Source: Pseudomonas sp. GD03919 (GTDB lineage: Bacteria; Pseudomonadota; Gammaproteobacteria; Pseudomonadales; Pseudomonadaceae). From it: a stretch of 64,000 nt of DNA. The DNA is taken from the NCBI RefSeq assembly GCF_029814935.1, contig NZ_CP104582.1, positions 992,001 to 1,056,000 on the forward strand. The letters are read 5' to 3'. Both the position numbers and the translations under genes were made by a program. The notes below the pieces were generated by a model. It was not told the origin of the DNA, made no database searches, and was given only the letters and a program-made list of their open reading frames with translations. Shown here piece after piece: positions 1 to 9,899 of this stretch (its first letter is position 1; each line of letters starts with the position of its first letter).

Positions 1-1
1 G

Positions 2-160
2 CAGTGCAAGGTGCTTGATGAATGCGTGCAGCTGCACGGCGGTTACGGCTACATGTGGGAGTATCCGGTGGCGCGGGCCTGGGCCGATGCGCGGGTGCAA
101 CGCATCTACGCCGGCACCAACGAGATCATGAAGGAGATCATCGCTCGTTCGCTGGTGTAA
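2..160 (+). CDS. Acyl-CoA dehydrogenase, C-terminal end only
   Basis: The last 52 codons of a gene that begins before the window. The residues HGGYGYMWEYPVARAWAD and the later IYAGTNEIMKEIIAR form the usual C-terminal signature of acyl-CoA dehydrogenases (FAD-dependent oxidation of acyl-CoA to enoyl-CoA). In this family the segment ending YAGTNEI lies at the dimer and FAD-contact end of the helical domain. The stop is TAA at 158-160. Chain-length specificity cannot be judged from this fragment. No clear terminator is seen in the 75 bases before the convergent aldo/keto reductase gene. Confidence 0.9.
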   Translation, partial: QCKVLDECVQLHGGYGYMWEYPVARAWADARVQRIYAGTNEIMKEIIARSLV

Positions 161-235
161 ATCCGTAGGGGGCGCTGTGCGCGCCTGCAACGCTGAGGTG
201 CTTGGCGGTGCGCACGGCACACCCTGCGTGGTGCG

Positions 236-1273
236 TCAGGGCGCCGGGTTGGGTTCCGCCTTGTGAATCGCCTCGATACCGGCGAGCACTTCTTCGGAAA
301 GCTTCAGCTCGGCGCTGGCCAGGTTGCTGTCCAGTTGCTCCAGGCTGGTGGCGCCGATGATGTTGCTGGTCACGAAAGGCTGCGCGGTGACGAAGGCCAG
401 GGCCATCTGCGCGGGATCCAGGCCGTGTTCGCGGGCCAGAGCCACGTAGCGTGAACAGGCGGCTTCGGCTTGCGGATTGGTGTAGCGGGCGAAGCGGCTG
501 AACAGGCTGATGCGCGCGCCGGCCGGGCGGGCGCCGCCTTCGTACTTGCCGCTGAGCATGCCGAAGGCCAGTGGTGAGTAGGCCAGCAGACCGCACTGTT
601 CGCGAATCGCCACTTCCGCCAGGCCCACCTCGAAGCTGCGATTGAGCAGGTTGTAGGGGTTCTGGATCGACACGGCGCGCGGCCAGCCACGGCTCTCGGC
701 CAGTTGCAGGAACTTCATCGTGCCCCAGGGTGTTTCGTTGGACAGGCCGATATGACGGATCTTGCCGGCCTTGACCTGCTCGTCGAGCACTTCCAGGGTT
801 TCCTCCAGGGGCGTGAACTCGACGTCCTTGTGCTTGTAGTCGAGCTGGCCGAAGAAGTTGGTCGGGCGCTCCGGCCAGTGCAACTGGTACAGATCGATCC
901 AGTCGGTCTGCAGGCGTTTCAGGCTGGCATCCAGAGCGGCGACGATGTGCTGGCGGTTGAATTTCAGCTGGCCATCGCGGATATGGCTGATGCCATTGCC
1001 GGGGCCTGCGATCTTGCTGGCCAGAATCCAGTCGGCGCGGTCGCCGCGCTGCCTGAAGTAGCTGCCGATGATTTGCTCGGTCTTGCTGTAGGTCTCGGCG
1101 CGCGGCGGCACCGGGTACATTTCGGCGGTATCGATGAAGTTGACGCCGCTGGCCTTGGCCCGCTCGATCTGGGCATGGCCTTCGCGCTCGCTGTTCTGCT
1201 CACCCCAGGTCATGGTGCCCAGGCACAGGGCGCTGACATCGAGTCCGGTTCGGCCTAGCTTGCGGTATTCCAT
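236..1273 (-). CDS. Aldo/keto reductase, Tas-like
   Basis: A 345-residue NADPH-dependent aldo/keto reductase. It opens MEYRKLGRTGLDVSALCLGT, has the family's DTAEMYPVPP segment with the catalytic Asp and Tyr, and shows the GLSNETPWG and SIQNPYNLLNR stretches close to E. coli Tas. The reading frame is open up to 1465, but the ATG at 1273 is chosen because AAGGAG lies just ahead of it and the protein family starts there. It runs leftward, divergent from rplM. The physiological substrate is unknown. Confidence 0.9.
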   Translation of the reverse strand: MEYRKLGRTGLDVSALCLGTMTWGEQNSEREGHAQIERAKASGVNFIDTAEMYPVPPRAETYSKTEQIIGSYFRQRGDRADWILASKIAGPGNGISHIRDGQLKFNRQHIVAALDASLKRLQTDWIDLYQLHWPERPTNFFGQLDYKHKDVEFTPLEETLEVLDEQVKAGKIRHIGLSNETPWGTMKFLQLAESRGWPRAVSIQNPYNLLNRSFEVGLAEVAIREQCGLLAYSPLAFGMLSGKYEGGARPAGARISLFSRFARYTNPQAEAACSRYVALAREHGLDPAQMALAFVTAQPFVTSNIIGATSLEQLDSNLASAELKLSEEVLAGIEAIHKAEPNPAP

Positions 1274-1449
1274 GAGGTACTCCTTTGGCAAAACAGTCAT
1301 ACAAGCAGGTTGAATTTTTTTTCGCAATCCGGATAATCCGGCACCTCTTTCTGCGGTGGAAGTGATGCGCCGCCTGCCGAAGAATCTTGCCGTATTGTGG
1401 ACGCGCTGACCCGAGCCCCCGATAGCGTCCGTATGCGGCTGCCTTTGAC

Positions 1450-1478
1450 TTGTCAAAGTACGCACTATTCAGTAAGAT
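1450..1478 (+). promoter_or_regulatory. Putative sigma-70 promoter of rplM-rpsI
   Basis: A -35-like TTGTCA (1450-1455) and a -10-like TAAGAT (1473-1478) are separated by 17 bases, about 43 bases before the rplM start. This is a match by eye only. The position suits a ribosomal-protein leader, and no other candidate in the 247-base gap looked as good. Confidence 0.45.
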
Positions 1479-1520
1479 CCGCCGTCTATTTTTGCTGGGC
1501 GGCCCCTGAGGCTATAAAGA

Positions 1521-1949
1521 ATGAAAACTTTTACTGCTAAACCAGAAACAGTAAAGCGCGACTGGTTCGTCGTTGATGCTGCTGGTCAGACCCTGGGTCG
1601 TCTGGCCACTGAAATCGCGAGCCGTCTGCGTGGCAAGCACAAGCCTGAGTACACTCCTCACGTTGACACCGGTGACTACATCGTCGTGATCAATGCAGAG
1701 CAGGTGCGCGTGACCGGTGCCAAGACCAGCGACAAGATGTACTACTCCCACTCCGGTTTCCCGGGCGGCATCAAAGAAATCAACTTCGAGAAGTTGATTG
1801 CTCGTGCGCCTGAGCGCGTGATCGAGACTGCGGTCAAAGGCATGCTGCCGAAGAACCCGCTGGGTCGCGACATGTACCGTAAGCTGAAGGTGTACAAGGG
1901 TGCCACTCACCCGCACACTGCTCAGCAGCCCCAAGAACTGAAGATTTAA
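1521..1949 (+). CDS. rplM: 50S ribosomal protein L13
   Basis: A 142-residue protein, the usual L13 length. It begins [20 protein letters not shown] and has the characteristic [20 protein letters not shown] and [18 protein letters not shown] segments. L13 is an early-assembling protein of the large subunit that binds 23S rRNA. It is followed after 14 bases by rpsI, the standard two-gene operon, with a strong terminator after rpsI. Confidence 0.98.
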   Translation: MKTFTAKPETVKRDWFVVDAAGQTLGRLATEIASRLRGKHKPEYTPHVDTGDYIVVINAEQVRVTGAKTSDKMYYSHSGFPGGIKEINFEKLIARAPERVIETAVKGMLPKNPLGRDMYRKLKVYKGATHPHTAQQPQELKI

Positions 1950-1963
1950 CGGAATAGTTCATT

Positions 1964-2356
1964 ATGTCGGCGACTCAAAACTACGGCACTGGCCGTCGCA
2001 AGACCGCAACCGCGCGCGTTTTCCTGCGTCCGGGTACTGGTAACATTTCGATCAACAATCGCGCCCTGGATTCCTTCTTCGGTCGTGAAACCGCTCGCAT
2101 GGTCGTGCGTCAGCCGCTGGAGCTGACCGAGACCACCGAGAAGTTCGACATCTTCGTCACCGTTGCTGGTGGTGGTGTCAGCGGTCAGGCCGGCGCTATT
2201 CGCCACGGCATCACCCGCGCTCTGATCGAGTATGACGAGACCCTGCGCAGCCCGCTGCGTAAAGCCGGTTACGTCACTCGTGATGCCCGTGAAGTCGAGC
2301 GTAAGAAAGTCGGTCTGCGCAAAGCGCGTAAGCGTCCGCAGTACTCGAAGCGTTAA
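1964..2356 (+). CDS. rpsI: 30S ribosomal protein S9
   Basis: A 130-residue S9. It contains [18 protein letters not shown] near the start and the basic tail ending RKRPQYSKR, which in ribosome structures reaches the P-site tRNA anticodon loop. Its length and ends match the family. It is the second gene of the rplM-rpsI operon and is followed within 20 bases by a rho-independent terminator. Confidence 0.98.
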   Translation: MSATQNYGTGRRKTATARVFLRPGTGNISINNRALDSFFGRETARMVVRQPLELTETTEKFDIFVTVAGGGVSGQAGAIRHGITRALIEYDETLRSPLRKAGYVTRDAREVERKKVGLRKARKRPQYSKR

Positions 2357-2374
2357 TCGCGACTACGCTTCCCA

Positions 2375-2412
2375 AAAGCGCCCAGTTTCCTTACGGAGCT
2401 GGGCGTTTTTTA
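2375..2412 (+). terminator. Rho-independent terminator of rplM-rpsI
   Basis: An inverted repeat GCGCCCAG / CTGGGCG encloses a short loop and is followed by six T residues, just downstream of the rpsI stop. An A-run on the left arm mirrors the T-run. Confidence 0.85.
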
Positions 2413-2501
2413 TGGGGCGGGCAAAGTGCTGCGACAACGTGCCGCATATATGCAAGCCGCGCGCGGCAAGGCTTTCGCGGCTTACCTGGCAGGTAATTAC
2501 C

Positions 2502-2530
2502 TTGTCAGAAAAGGGGCTTTTCTTTACCAT
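2502..2530 (+). promoter_or_regulatory. Putative sigma-70 promoter of petABC
   Basis: TTGTCA (2502-2507) and TACCAT (2525-2530) are 17 bases apart and lie about 80 bases before petA, beyond the rpsI terminator. The -10 box matches the consensus at only four of six positions, so this is a candidate only. Confidence 0.35.
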
Positions 2531-2611
2531 TTGGCGAATTTTTTGCGCGGCCCGATTTTTACTTAGTAGAGGCCTGAACAACAGGCCACAAAGCTGATGG
2601 GAGACGACTGA

Positions 2612-3205
2612 ATGAGCAATGACGGCGTGAATGCAGGCCGGCGTCGCTTCCTGGTTGCAGCCACCTCCGTGGTGGGTGCAGCAGGGGCGGTAGGTGCTGC
2701 GACTCCGTTCGTGGGGTCATGGTTCCCCAGTGCCAGGGCCAAGGCGGCCGGTGCACCGGTGAAGGTGAACGTCAGCAAGATCGAAGCAGGTCAGCAGATG
2801 GTTGCTGAGTGGCGCGGTCAGCCGGTGTTCATCGTGCGCCGTACTGAGGAAATTCTTGCCAATCTGACCAAGATCGAAGGCAGTGTCGCCGATCCTGAGT
2901 CTGCTGCCTCCGTGCAGCCGGAATATGTGGACAAGAAAACTCGCTCGATCAAGCCCGAGCTGCTGGTGCTGGTAGGCCTGTGCACCCACCTGGGTTGTGC
3001 GCCGTCCTTCCGTCCGGAAGTGGCGCCTGCCGATCTGGGGCCGGACTGGGTAGGTGGTTACTTCTGCCCTTGCCACGGTTCGCGCTACGACATGGCTGGG
3101 CGTGTCTACAAGGCACAGCCGGCGCCGCTGAACCTGCCGGTGCCGCCGTACAGCTACGAGACGGATGACATCATCGTCGTCGGTGTGGACCAGGAGAACG
3201 CCTGA
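2612..3205 (+). CDS. petA: Ubiquinol-cytochrome c reductase Rieske iron-sulfur subunit
   Basis: A 197-residue Rieske protein of the cytochrome bc1 complex, which carries electrons from ubiquinol to cytochrome c1. The N-terminus has a twin-arginine motif (GRRRFL, about residues 9-14) and a hydrophobic anchor, as expected for Tat-exported Rieske proteins. The [2Fe-2S] boxes are CTHLGC at residues 124-129 and CPCHGS at 152-157, giving two Cys and two His ligands. It is the first gene of petABC, and its stop overlaps the petB start by one base. Confidence 0.97.
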   Translation: MSNDGVNAGRRRFLVAATSVVGAAGAVGAATPFVGSWFPSARAKAAGAPVKVNVSKIEAGQQMVAEWRGQPVFIVRRTEEILANLTKIEGSVADPESAASVQPEYVDKKTRSIKPELLVLVGLCTHLGCAPSFRPEVAPADLGPDWVGGYFCPCHGSRYDMAGRVYKAQPAPLNLPVPPYSYETDDIIVVGVDQENA

Positions 3206-4416
3206 TGAGCAAATTCATGGAATGGGTGGATGCGCGCTTCCCCGCCACCAAGATGTGGGAAGACCATCTCTCCAAATACTACGCTCCGAAGAACTTCAAC
3301 TTCTTCTACTTCTTCGGCTCGTTGGCACTGCTGGTGCTGGTCAATCAGATCGTTACCGGTATCTGGCTGACCATGAGCTTCGAGCCTTCGGCTGAAGGCG
3401 CATTTGCCTCCGTCGAATACATCATGCGCGATGTCGAGTACGGCTGGATCCTGCGCTACCTGCACTCCACTGGCGCCTCGGCGTTCTTCGTGGTGGTCTA
3501 CCTGCACATGTTCCGTGGCTTGCTCTATGGCTCCTACCAGAAGCCGCGTGAGCTGGTGTGGATCTTCGGCATGCTGATCTACCTGGTGCTGATGGCTGAA
3601 GCCTTCATGGGCTACCTGTTGCCGTGGGGCCAGATGTCCTACTGGGGCGCCCAGGTTATCATCTCGCTGTTCGGTGCCATTCCGGTCATCGGTGACGACC
3701 TGACCCAGTGGATCCGTGGTGACTACCTGATCTCCGGGATCACCCTGAACCGCTTCTTCGCCCTGCACGTGATCGCCCTGCCGCTTGTTCTGCTCGGACT
3801 GGTCGTGCTGCACATCCTGGCACTGCATGAAGTCGGCTCGAACAACCCGGACGGCGTCGACATCAAGAAGTACAAGGACGAAAACGGCGTACCGCTGGAC
3901 GGTATCGCATTCCATCCGTACTACACCGTGAAAGACATCGTCGGTGTCGTGGTCTTCCTGTTCGTATTCTGCTTCGTGGTGTTCTTCTTCCCGGAAATGG
4001 GCGGCTACTTCCTCGAGAAGCCGAACTTCGAAGCGGCCAACCCGTTCAAGACCCCTGAACACATCGCACCGGTTTGGTACTTCACCCCGTTCTACGCGAT
4101 TCTGCGTGCGGTGCCGGACAAGCTGCTGGGCGTCGTGGCCATGGGGGCTGCCATCGCCGTGCTGTTTGTGCTGCCGTGGCTCGACCGTAGCCCGGTCAGG
4201 TCGATGCGCTACAAGGGTTGGATGAGCAAGATCTGGCTGGTGATCTTCTGCATCTCCTTCGTCATCTTGGGTGTGCTGGGTGTGCTGGCGCCGACCCCGG
4301 GTCGTACCTTGCTGTCGCAGGTGTGCACCTTCCTGTACTTCGCGTACTTCATTCTGATGCCGTTCTACACCAGGATGGAGAAGACCAAACCGGTTCCGGA
4401 AAGGGTGACTGGCTGA
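3205..4416 (+). CDS. petB: Ubiquinol-cytochrome c reductase cytochrome b
   Basis: A 403-residue integral membrane cytochrome b that holds both b hemes and the two quinone sites. Paired heme-ligand histidines are visible in the RYLHSTGASAFFVVVYLHMF and FFALHVIALP...VLHILALHEVG helices. The Qo-site motif reads PVWY rather than PEWY. PVWY is, to my knowledge, a known variant in beta- and gamma-proteobacteria. The protein is full length, with N- and C-terminal halves fused as in bc1 complexes. It lies between petA and petC with one-base overlaps. Confidence 0.97.
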   Translation: MSKFMEWVDARFPATKMWEDHLSKYYAPKNFNFFYFFGSLALLVLVNQIVTGIWLTMSFEPSAEGAFASVEYIMRDVEYGWILRYLHSTGASAFFVVVYLHMFRGLLYGSYQKPRELVWIFGMLIYLVLMAEAFMGYLLPWGQMSYWGAQVIISLFGAIPVIGDDLTQWIRGDYLISGITLNRFFALHVIALPLVLLGLVVLHILALHEVGSNNPDGVDIKKYKDENGVPLDGIAFHPYYTVKDIVGVVVFLFVFCFVVFFFPEMGGYFLEKPNFEAANPFKTPEHIAPVWYFTPFYAILRAVPDKLLGVVAMGAAIAVLFVLPWLDRSPVRSMRYKGWMSKIWLVIFCISFVILGVLGVLAPTPGRTLLSQVCTFLYFAYFILMPFYTRMEKTKPVPERVTG

Positions 4417-5195
4417 TGAAAAAGCTCTTTGCTGCATTTGTTTTCGCTGCGCTGCCGGCTCTGGCCATGGGCGCTGTGAGCAATTATCCGCTGGATAAAG
4501 TGGACATCGATCTACGCGACAAGGCTGCTCTGCAGGACGGCGCGCGTACCTTCGCCAACTACTGCATGGGCTGCCATGCTGCCCAGTACCAGCGTTACGA
4601 GCGCGTTGCCGATGACCTCGGCATCCCGCACGAAATCATGCTCGACAATCTGGTGTTCAACGACGCCAAGATTGGCGATCACATGAAGATCGGCATGCGT
4701 CCTGACGACGCCAAGGCCTGGTTCGGTGCGGCTCCGCCCGATCTGACCCTGGTTGCTCGTGTGCGTGGTAACGACTGGCTGTATACCTATCTGCGTACCT
4801 TCTACGATGATCCTTCGCGTCCGCTGGGGGCCAACAACAAGGTCTTCCCCAACGTGGGTATGCCGAACGTGCTGGTCGCTCTGCAGGGTAAGCAGGTTAT
4901 CGGCTGCAAGCAGGTCCAGGTGGTGGAGAACGGCAAGAAGCAGTTCGATCCGCTCACTGGCACGCCGATCACGCATGAAGCCTGTGATCAGCTGACCATC
5001 GAACCGAACACCGGCACGCTGAGCGAGGCCGAGTTCGACGAGAAGATCAAGAACCTGGTGACCTTCCTGGCCTACTCGGCCAACCCGGTCAAGCTGAAGT
5101 CCCAGCGCATCGGCACCTACGTGCTGCTGTACCTGGCGTTCTTCTTCGTGTTCGCCTACCTGCTCAAACGTGAGTACTGGAAGGACGTTCACTAA
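4416..5195 (+). CDS. petC: Ubiquinol-cytochrome c reductase cytochrome c1
   Basis: A 259-residue cytochrome c1. It starts with a Sec signal (MKKLFAAFVFAALPALAMG) and has one CxxCH heme site, CMGCH at residues 50-54. A single C-terminal anchor helix (LLYLAFFFVFAYLLKREYW) leaves the heme domain in the periplasm. The conserved PPDLTLVARVRG stretch is present. The ATG at 4416 overlaps the petB stop and is preferred over upstream in-frame codons because the signal peptide begins there. Last gene of petABC. Confidence 0.97.
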   Translation: MKKLFAAFVFAALPALAMGAVSNYPLDKVDIDLRDKAALQDGARTFANYCMGCHAAQYQRYERVADDLGIPHEIMLDNLVFNDAKIGDHMKIGMRPDDAKAWFGAAPPDLTLVARVRGNDWLYTYLRTFYDDPSRPLGANNKVFPNVGMPNVLVALQGKQVIGCKQVQVVENGKKQFDPLTGTPITHEACDQLTIEPNTGTLSEAEFDEKIKNLVTFLAYSANPVKLKSQRIGTYVLLYLAFFFVFAYLLKREYWKDVH

Positions 5196-5214
5196 GTCGT
5201 CAACGCTGCTGCAA

Positions 5215-5240
5215 CCTGCGCGCCCTGAGGGGCGCGCAGG
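5215..5240 (+). terminator. GC-rich hairpin after petC
   Basis: The arms CTGCGCGCCC and GGGCGCGCAG with a TGAG loop form a very stable hairpin 20 bases after the petC stop. No proper T-run follows, so it may act as a weak terminator or an mRNA 3' stabiliser. Confidence 0.4.
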
Positions 5241-5354
5241 TGCTTCAGGCCTGCCATTTCCGGCGATTGCCCTGAGCGTCGTCGTCTGTGACGAAAGAAT
5301 TGCTCCGGCAATTTTTCCTGTTTCCGGATAATCAAAAAAGCGAGGAGGATCGCC

Positions 5355-5972
5355 ATGGCGGTGACCAACCGGTTGACCTGCTACTCCGACCCCGCCGACC
5401 ACTATTCCCATCGCGTGCGTCTGGTGCTCGCCGAGAAAGGTGTCAGCGTCGAGATCGTCGATGTCGAGCAGGGGCGTTGTCCGCCCAAGCTGGCCGAAGC
5501 CAATCCCTATGGCAGCGTGCCGACGCTGGTTGATCGCGATCTGGCGTTGTACGAATCGACCGTGGTCATGGAGTACCTGGATGAGCGCTATCCGCATCCG
5601 CCCCTGTTGCCCGTGTATCCGGTGGCGCGTGCCAACAGCCGTCTGCTGATGCACCGTATTCAGCGTGACTGGTGCGCGCTGGTTGATCGCATACTCGACA
5701 AGCGCAGCAAGGAAGCCGAGCGTCAGCTGGCGCGCAAGGAGCTGCGCGAAAGCCTGACGGGTGTGTCGCCGCTGTTCGCTGACAAGGCATTCTTTCTCAG
5801 CGATGAATTGAGCCTGGTCGATTGCTGTCTATTGCCCATACTCTGGCGTTTGCCGGTATTGGCTATCGAGCTGCCGCGTCCGGCCAAGCCCCTGATCGAC
5901 TACATGGAACGCCAGTTCGCCCGAGAGGCCTTTCAGGCCAGTCTTTCCGCTGCCGAGCGCGCGATGCGCTGA
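5355..5972 (+). CDS. sspA: Stringent starvation protein A
   Basis: A 205-residue GST-fold regulator that binds RNA polymerase and affects stationary-phase and virulence transcription. It has the thioredoxin-like N-terminal domain ([20 protein letters not shown]) and the SspA-typical [18 protein letters not shown] and [19 protein letters not shown] segments, then an all-helical C-terminal domain. A strong GAGGAGGA lies ahead of the ATG. It is followed after 13 bases by sspB, the standard pair. Confidence 0.95.
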   Translation: MAVTNRLTCYSDPADHYSHRVRLVLAEKGVSVEIVDVEQGRCPPKLAEANPYGSVPTLVDRDLALYESTVVMEYLDERYPHPPLLPVYPVARANSRLLMHRIQRDWCALVDRILDKRSKEAERQLARKELRESLTGVSPLFADKAFFLSDELSLVDCCLLPILWRLPVLAIELPRPAKPLIDYMERQFAREAFQASLSAAERAMR

Positions 5973-5985
5973 GAAGGAGGAAGTC

Positions 5986-6399
5986 ATGAATTCCAGTCGT
6001 CCCTACCTGGTGCGTGCCCTTTACGAATGGATCGTCGACAACGACTGCACCCCGCATTTGCTGGTCAATGCCGAGTATCCCGGGGTGCAGGTGCCGCCGG
6101 GTTTCGCCAGTGACGGCCAGATCGTGCTCAATACCTCGCCCAGCGCCGTGCGTCACCTGCATATGGATAACCAGGCGGTGAGCTTCGAAGGGCGCTTCGG
6201 TGGCGTCGCGCACAGCCTGTACATTCCGGTCGCGGCTATCCTGGCGATCTACGCGCGGGAAAATGGCCAGGGCATGGTTTTTGACATGGAGCCTTCCGTG
6301 GCCAGCGGCCCTGAAGAACCGGGGCCGGATGATGACGGGCCTGGCGGCGGTGAGTCGTCGCGACCCAGCGGTCGGCCGAGTCTGAAAGTGGTCAAATAG
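5986..6399 (+). CDS. sspB: ClpXP protease specificity-enhancing factor SspB
   Basis: A 137-residue adaptor that delivers ssrA-tagged proteins to ClpXP. The folded N-terminal domain (RPYLVRALYEWIVDNDCTPH, then LNTSPSAVRHL and FGGVAHSLYIPVAAILAIYA) is well conserved. It is followed by an acidic, Gly/Pro-rich linker and the short C-terminal ClpX-docking tail PSLKVVK. Second gene of sspAB. It ends at a bidirectional terminator shared with the convergent dolP gene. Confidence 0.96.
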   Translation: MNSSRPYLVRALYEWIVDNDCTPHLLVNAEYPGVQVPPGFASDGQIVLNTSPSAVRHLHMDNQAVSFEGRFGGVAHSLYIPVAAILAIYARENGQGMVFDMEPSVASGPEEPGPDDDGPGGGESSRPSGRPSLKVVK

Positions 6400-6420
6400 G
6401 CATCGGCAGCAGCACAAAAG

Positions 6421-6447
6421 AAAACGGGCGCCCAGGGCGCCCGTTTT
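6421..6447. terminator. Bidirectional terminator between sspB and dolP
   Basis: A near-perfect palindrome, AAAACGGGCGCCC / GGCGCCCGTTTT with a short loop, lies between two convergent genes. It supplies a T-run on either strand. Confidence 0.85.
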
Positions 6448-6463
6448 GCTTATAGCTTGTGGC

Positions 6464-7590
<1,127 letters not shown>

Positions 7591-7612
7591 TTAAACCTTG
7601 AATGTACGGCCG

Positions 7613-7972
7613 TCAGGCATCGAAGGCGTTCTTGATCCAGTCGAGGCGAGCGGCGCCGTCAGTGCTGATGGCGACCACATCGAAGCGGCAGGGGTGGCGG
7701 GTCCAGCGCGAGTGCTGCTGGAGGAAGAGCTCGGCGGCGATCACCAGCTTGCCACGCTTGCGTGCATCGATGCTCTCCAGGGCACCGCCCCAGGCGCTGT
7801 GGCGACGGGCGCGGACTTCGACGAATACTACTGTATCGCCGTCGAGCATGACCAGATCGAGCTCGCCACGGCGACAGCTCCAGTTCTGTTCGATCAGGCG
7901 CAGTCCATTCCGTTCCAGGTGTTGCCGTGCCGCCTGTTCGGCGGCGCGGCCCAGATCGTTGTGTGCGCTCAA
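7613..7972 (-). CDS. YraN family (UPF0102) endonuclease-like protein
   Basis: A 119-residue protein of the UPF0102/YraN family, which has a restriction-endonuclease-like fold and no firmly established role. The core is visible: GRAAEQAARQHLERNG, then CRRGELDLVMLDGDTVVFVEV with the E-L-D...E-V-R acidic/basic set typical of PD-(D/E)XK nucleases. The start appears to be TTG at 7972, overlapping the lpoA stop as TTGA. The next gene, gmhA, follows after 25 bases. Confidence 0.88.
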   Translation of the reverse strand: MSAHNDLGRAAEQAARQHLERNGLRLIEQNWSCRRGELDLVMLDGDTVVFVEVRARRHSAWGGALESIDARKRGKLVIAAELFLQQHSRWTRHPCRFDVVAISTDGAARLDWIKNAFDA

Positions 7973-9777
7973 TTGATGCTGTCGGGGAGGCGTTGAACCT
8001 GGCCGCCGCGGAACTCGGCCCAGGGCAGTTGGCGTTCGATGCGCTGCTTGGCGTTCAGGCTAAGGCTGCCGGACAAGCCGTCGATGCGCGACTCCGGCAG
8101 CGCCTTGAGCTGGTCCAGGCGTGGTGCCAGGCGGTAGGCGTCGACGCCCATGGCATACAGGCGGCCGAGGCTGCCGCCCGCTTGCGGCCATTGGTTGCTG
8201 ACTTCCTGGCGCAGCGGCGCGTGGGTGTCGAGCAGCCAGGGGGTTTCGCAGAAACGAATACCTTCGAGGTCCTGGTACTGGGCCTGGCTGTGGGCGCCGG
8301 TGAACAGGTGCGAGGTGGCGTAAACGGGCACGTCGCCAGCGTACTGGAAGGCCAGGGTTGGCTTGATCTGCTGGGCCTGTTGTGGGGTGGCGGCGAGGAA
8401 GATGAAGTCGACGTCCTGACGCCGCGCCGGTTGTGCGTCCAGGCTGGTACCCAGGGTGTTTTGCAGGCGGCGGGCGCGGGCCTCGCTTTCGCGCAGTTGG
8501 AACAAGTCGGCGATCTGCCGCGCCAGCTCCACCGGCTGGTCGACATGCTCGGCCGCGATCAGGGTGCCGCCCTGGGCCTGCCAGCTCTGACGGAAGGCGT
8601 CCAGTACGCGGTCGCCCCAGTCGCCGCGCGGCACCAGGGCCACGGCGCGACGCATGCCATCGTTCCAGGCGCGGCGTGCCACTTCGCGCGCTTCGTCCTC
8701 GGCGGCGAGGCCGAACTGGAACAGTTGCGCCGGGCCTTCCTGGCCGGCATCGCTGTAGTTCAGGGCGAGGGTAGTGATGGGCAGTTGTTCGCGATCGCTG
8801 AGTTGCTTGACCAGGGGTTTCTCCAGTGGGCCGACTACTAGTTGCACGCCGTCGGCCTGCGCTTGCTGGTAGAAGGCGTCCAGCGAGCCAATGCGCGAAC
8901 TGTCGTATAGCTTGATATCCGGCGGGTTCTGTCCGGCCTGCTGGGCCTCGTAATGCGCGGCGAGGAAGCCGTCGCGCAGGGCGCGAGCAACGCTGGCCAG
9001 CTGGCCTTCCTGCGGCAGCAGCAGGGCGACGCGGGTCAGTGGCTGACTAGCCAGCTCGCGCAGTTTGCCTAGTGCTTCGGGCAGTTGTTCGGCGGCCGGA
9101 TGCTGCGGATTTTGCGCAATCCATTGATCGATGGCGGCCTGCTGCTGTTCGAGCGTGGCGCTGCTTTTGGTCAGCTGGGCCAGCTCCAGCCAGCCGGCCA
9201 GGTCGCTGTCGGCACCGGCAGAGGTTTGCGCTGGCAGGCTGGACACCAGTGCCCAGATGTTTTCGTGGTTGTCATGGGCGGCCTGGCCGCTCAGCAGCGG
9301 GGCGATGAACACGCGCTCGCGTGCGGCGGCGAGGGTCTGACCATCGGCTTCCAGGGCACGGGCACGCACCAGTTGGGCACGAATCTGTTGCTCGACCGGC
9401 AGCTCACCCAGGCGCTCGAGGCTGGGGTGCTGCAGGGCTTTCAGTGCGCTCTTGGGCTGCTTGCGCGCCATGGCCAGTTCGGCTTTCAGGGTGCTGGTGA
9501 AAATCTGTTGCGCGGGTTGCAGGCTGGCGATATCGATCTGCTCGAGAATGCGACTGGCGCGGGCCACGTCATTTTGCTGGTAGCTCTGGTCGGCGGCAGA
9601 GAGGCGCAGCAGGGCGGCCTGTTCCGGTTTGCTCTCGGCAGCCTGCTGGAGCATCTGTTCGATGCTGGCTTGTGGCGTGCGTGGCAGCTGGCCCAGGTTG
9701 TTCGAGGGCGAGCTGGCGCAGGCAGCGAGCAGGCCGGCCAGAAACAGAGCGGAGAGAGGGCGCAGGCTAGCGATCAT
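7969..9777 (-). CDS. lpoA: Penicillin-binding protein activator LpoA
   Basis: A 602-residue outer-membrane lipoprotein. The signal peptide MIASLRPLSALFLAGLLAAC has its lipobox at LAAC (Cys20). The N-terminal half is TPR-like and helical (about residues 30-250). The C-terminal half resembles periplasmic binding proteins (VALLLPQEGQLASVARALRDG and later). In enterobacteria LpoA activates PBP1A. The pseudomonad protein shares the domain layout and gene position, but its partner PBP is inferred. ATG 9777 is preferred to 9801 because the signal peptide begins there. First gene of lpoA-yraN-gmhA-dolP. Confidence 0.9.
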   Translation of the reverse strand: MIASLRPLSALFLAGLLAACASSPSNNLGQLPRTPQASIEQMLQQAAESKPEQAALLRLSAADQSYQQNDVARASRILEQIDIASLQPAQQIFTSTLKAELAMARKQPKSALKALQHPSLERLGELPVEQQIRAQLVRARALEADGQTLAAARERVFIAPLLSGQAAHDNHENIWALVSSLPAQTSAGADSDLAGWLELAQLTKSSATLEQQQAAIDQWIAQNPQHPAAEQLPEALGKLRELASQPLTRVALLLPQEGQLASVARALRDGFLAAHYEAQQAGQNPPDIKLYDSSRIGSLDAFYQQAQADGVQLVVGPLEKPLVKQLSDREQLPITTLALNYSDAGQEGPAQLFQFGLAAEDEAREVARRAWNDGMRRAVALVPRGDWGDRVLDAFRQSWQAQGGTLIAAEHVDQPVELARQIADLFQLRESEARARRLQNTLGTSLDAQPARRQDVDFIFLAATPQQAQQIKPTLAFQYAGDVPVYATSHLFTGAHSQAQYQDLEGIRFCETPWLLDTHAPLRQEVSNQWPQAGGSLGRLYAMGVDAYRLAPRLDQLKALPESRIDGLSGSLSLNAKQRIERQLPWAEFRGGQVQRLPDSIN

Positions 9778-9899
9778 CGGTTCATCCTGATACTTGAGCA
9801 AAACGAGCGGCGATTGTACCCAAGGGGCGACATCCGTGCGATGCCGCCGGGGCGGAACCGGCTAGAATGAGCACTCTTTCAATTAACGAGGTGTTTCCA

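Noticed and set aside
3154..4437. 427-codon minus-strand frame opposite petB
   Set aside because: Petty certainly a shadow: petB is full length with heme ligands, and the antisense product is low-complexity.
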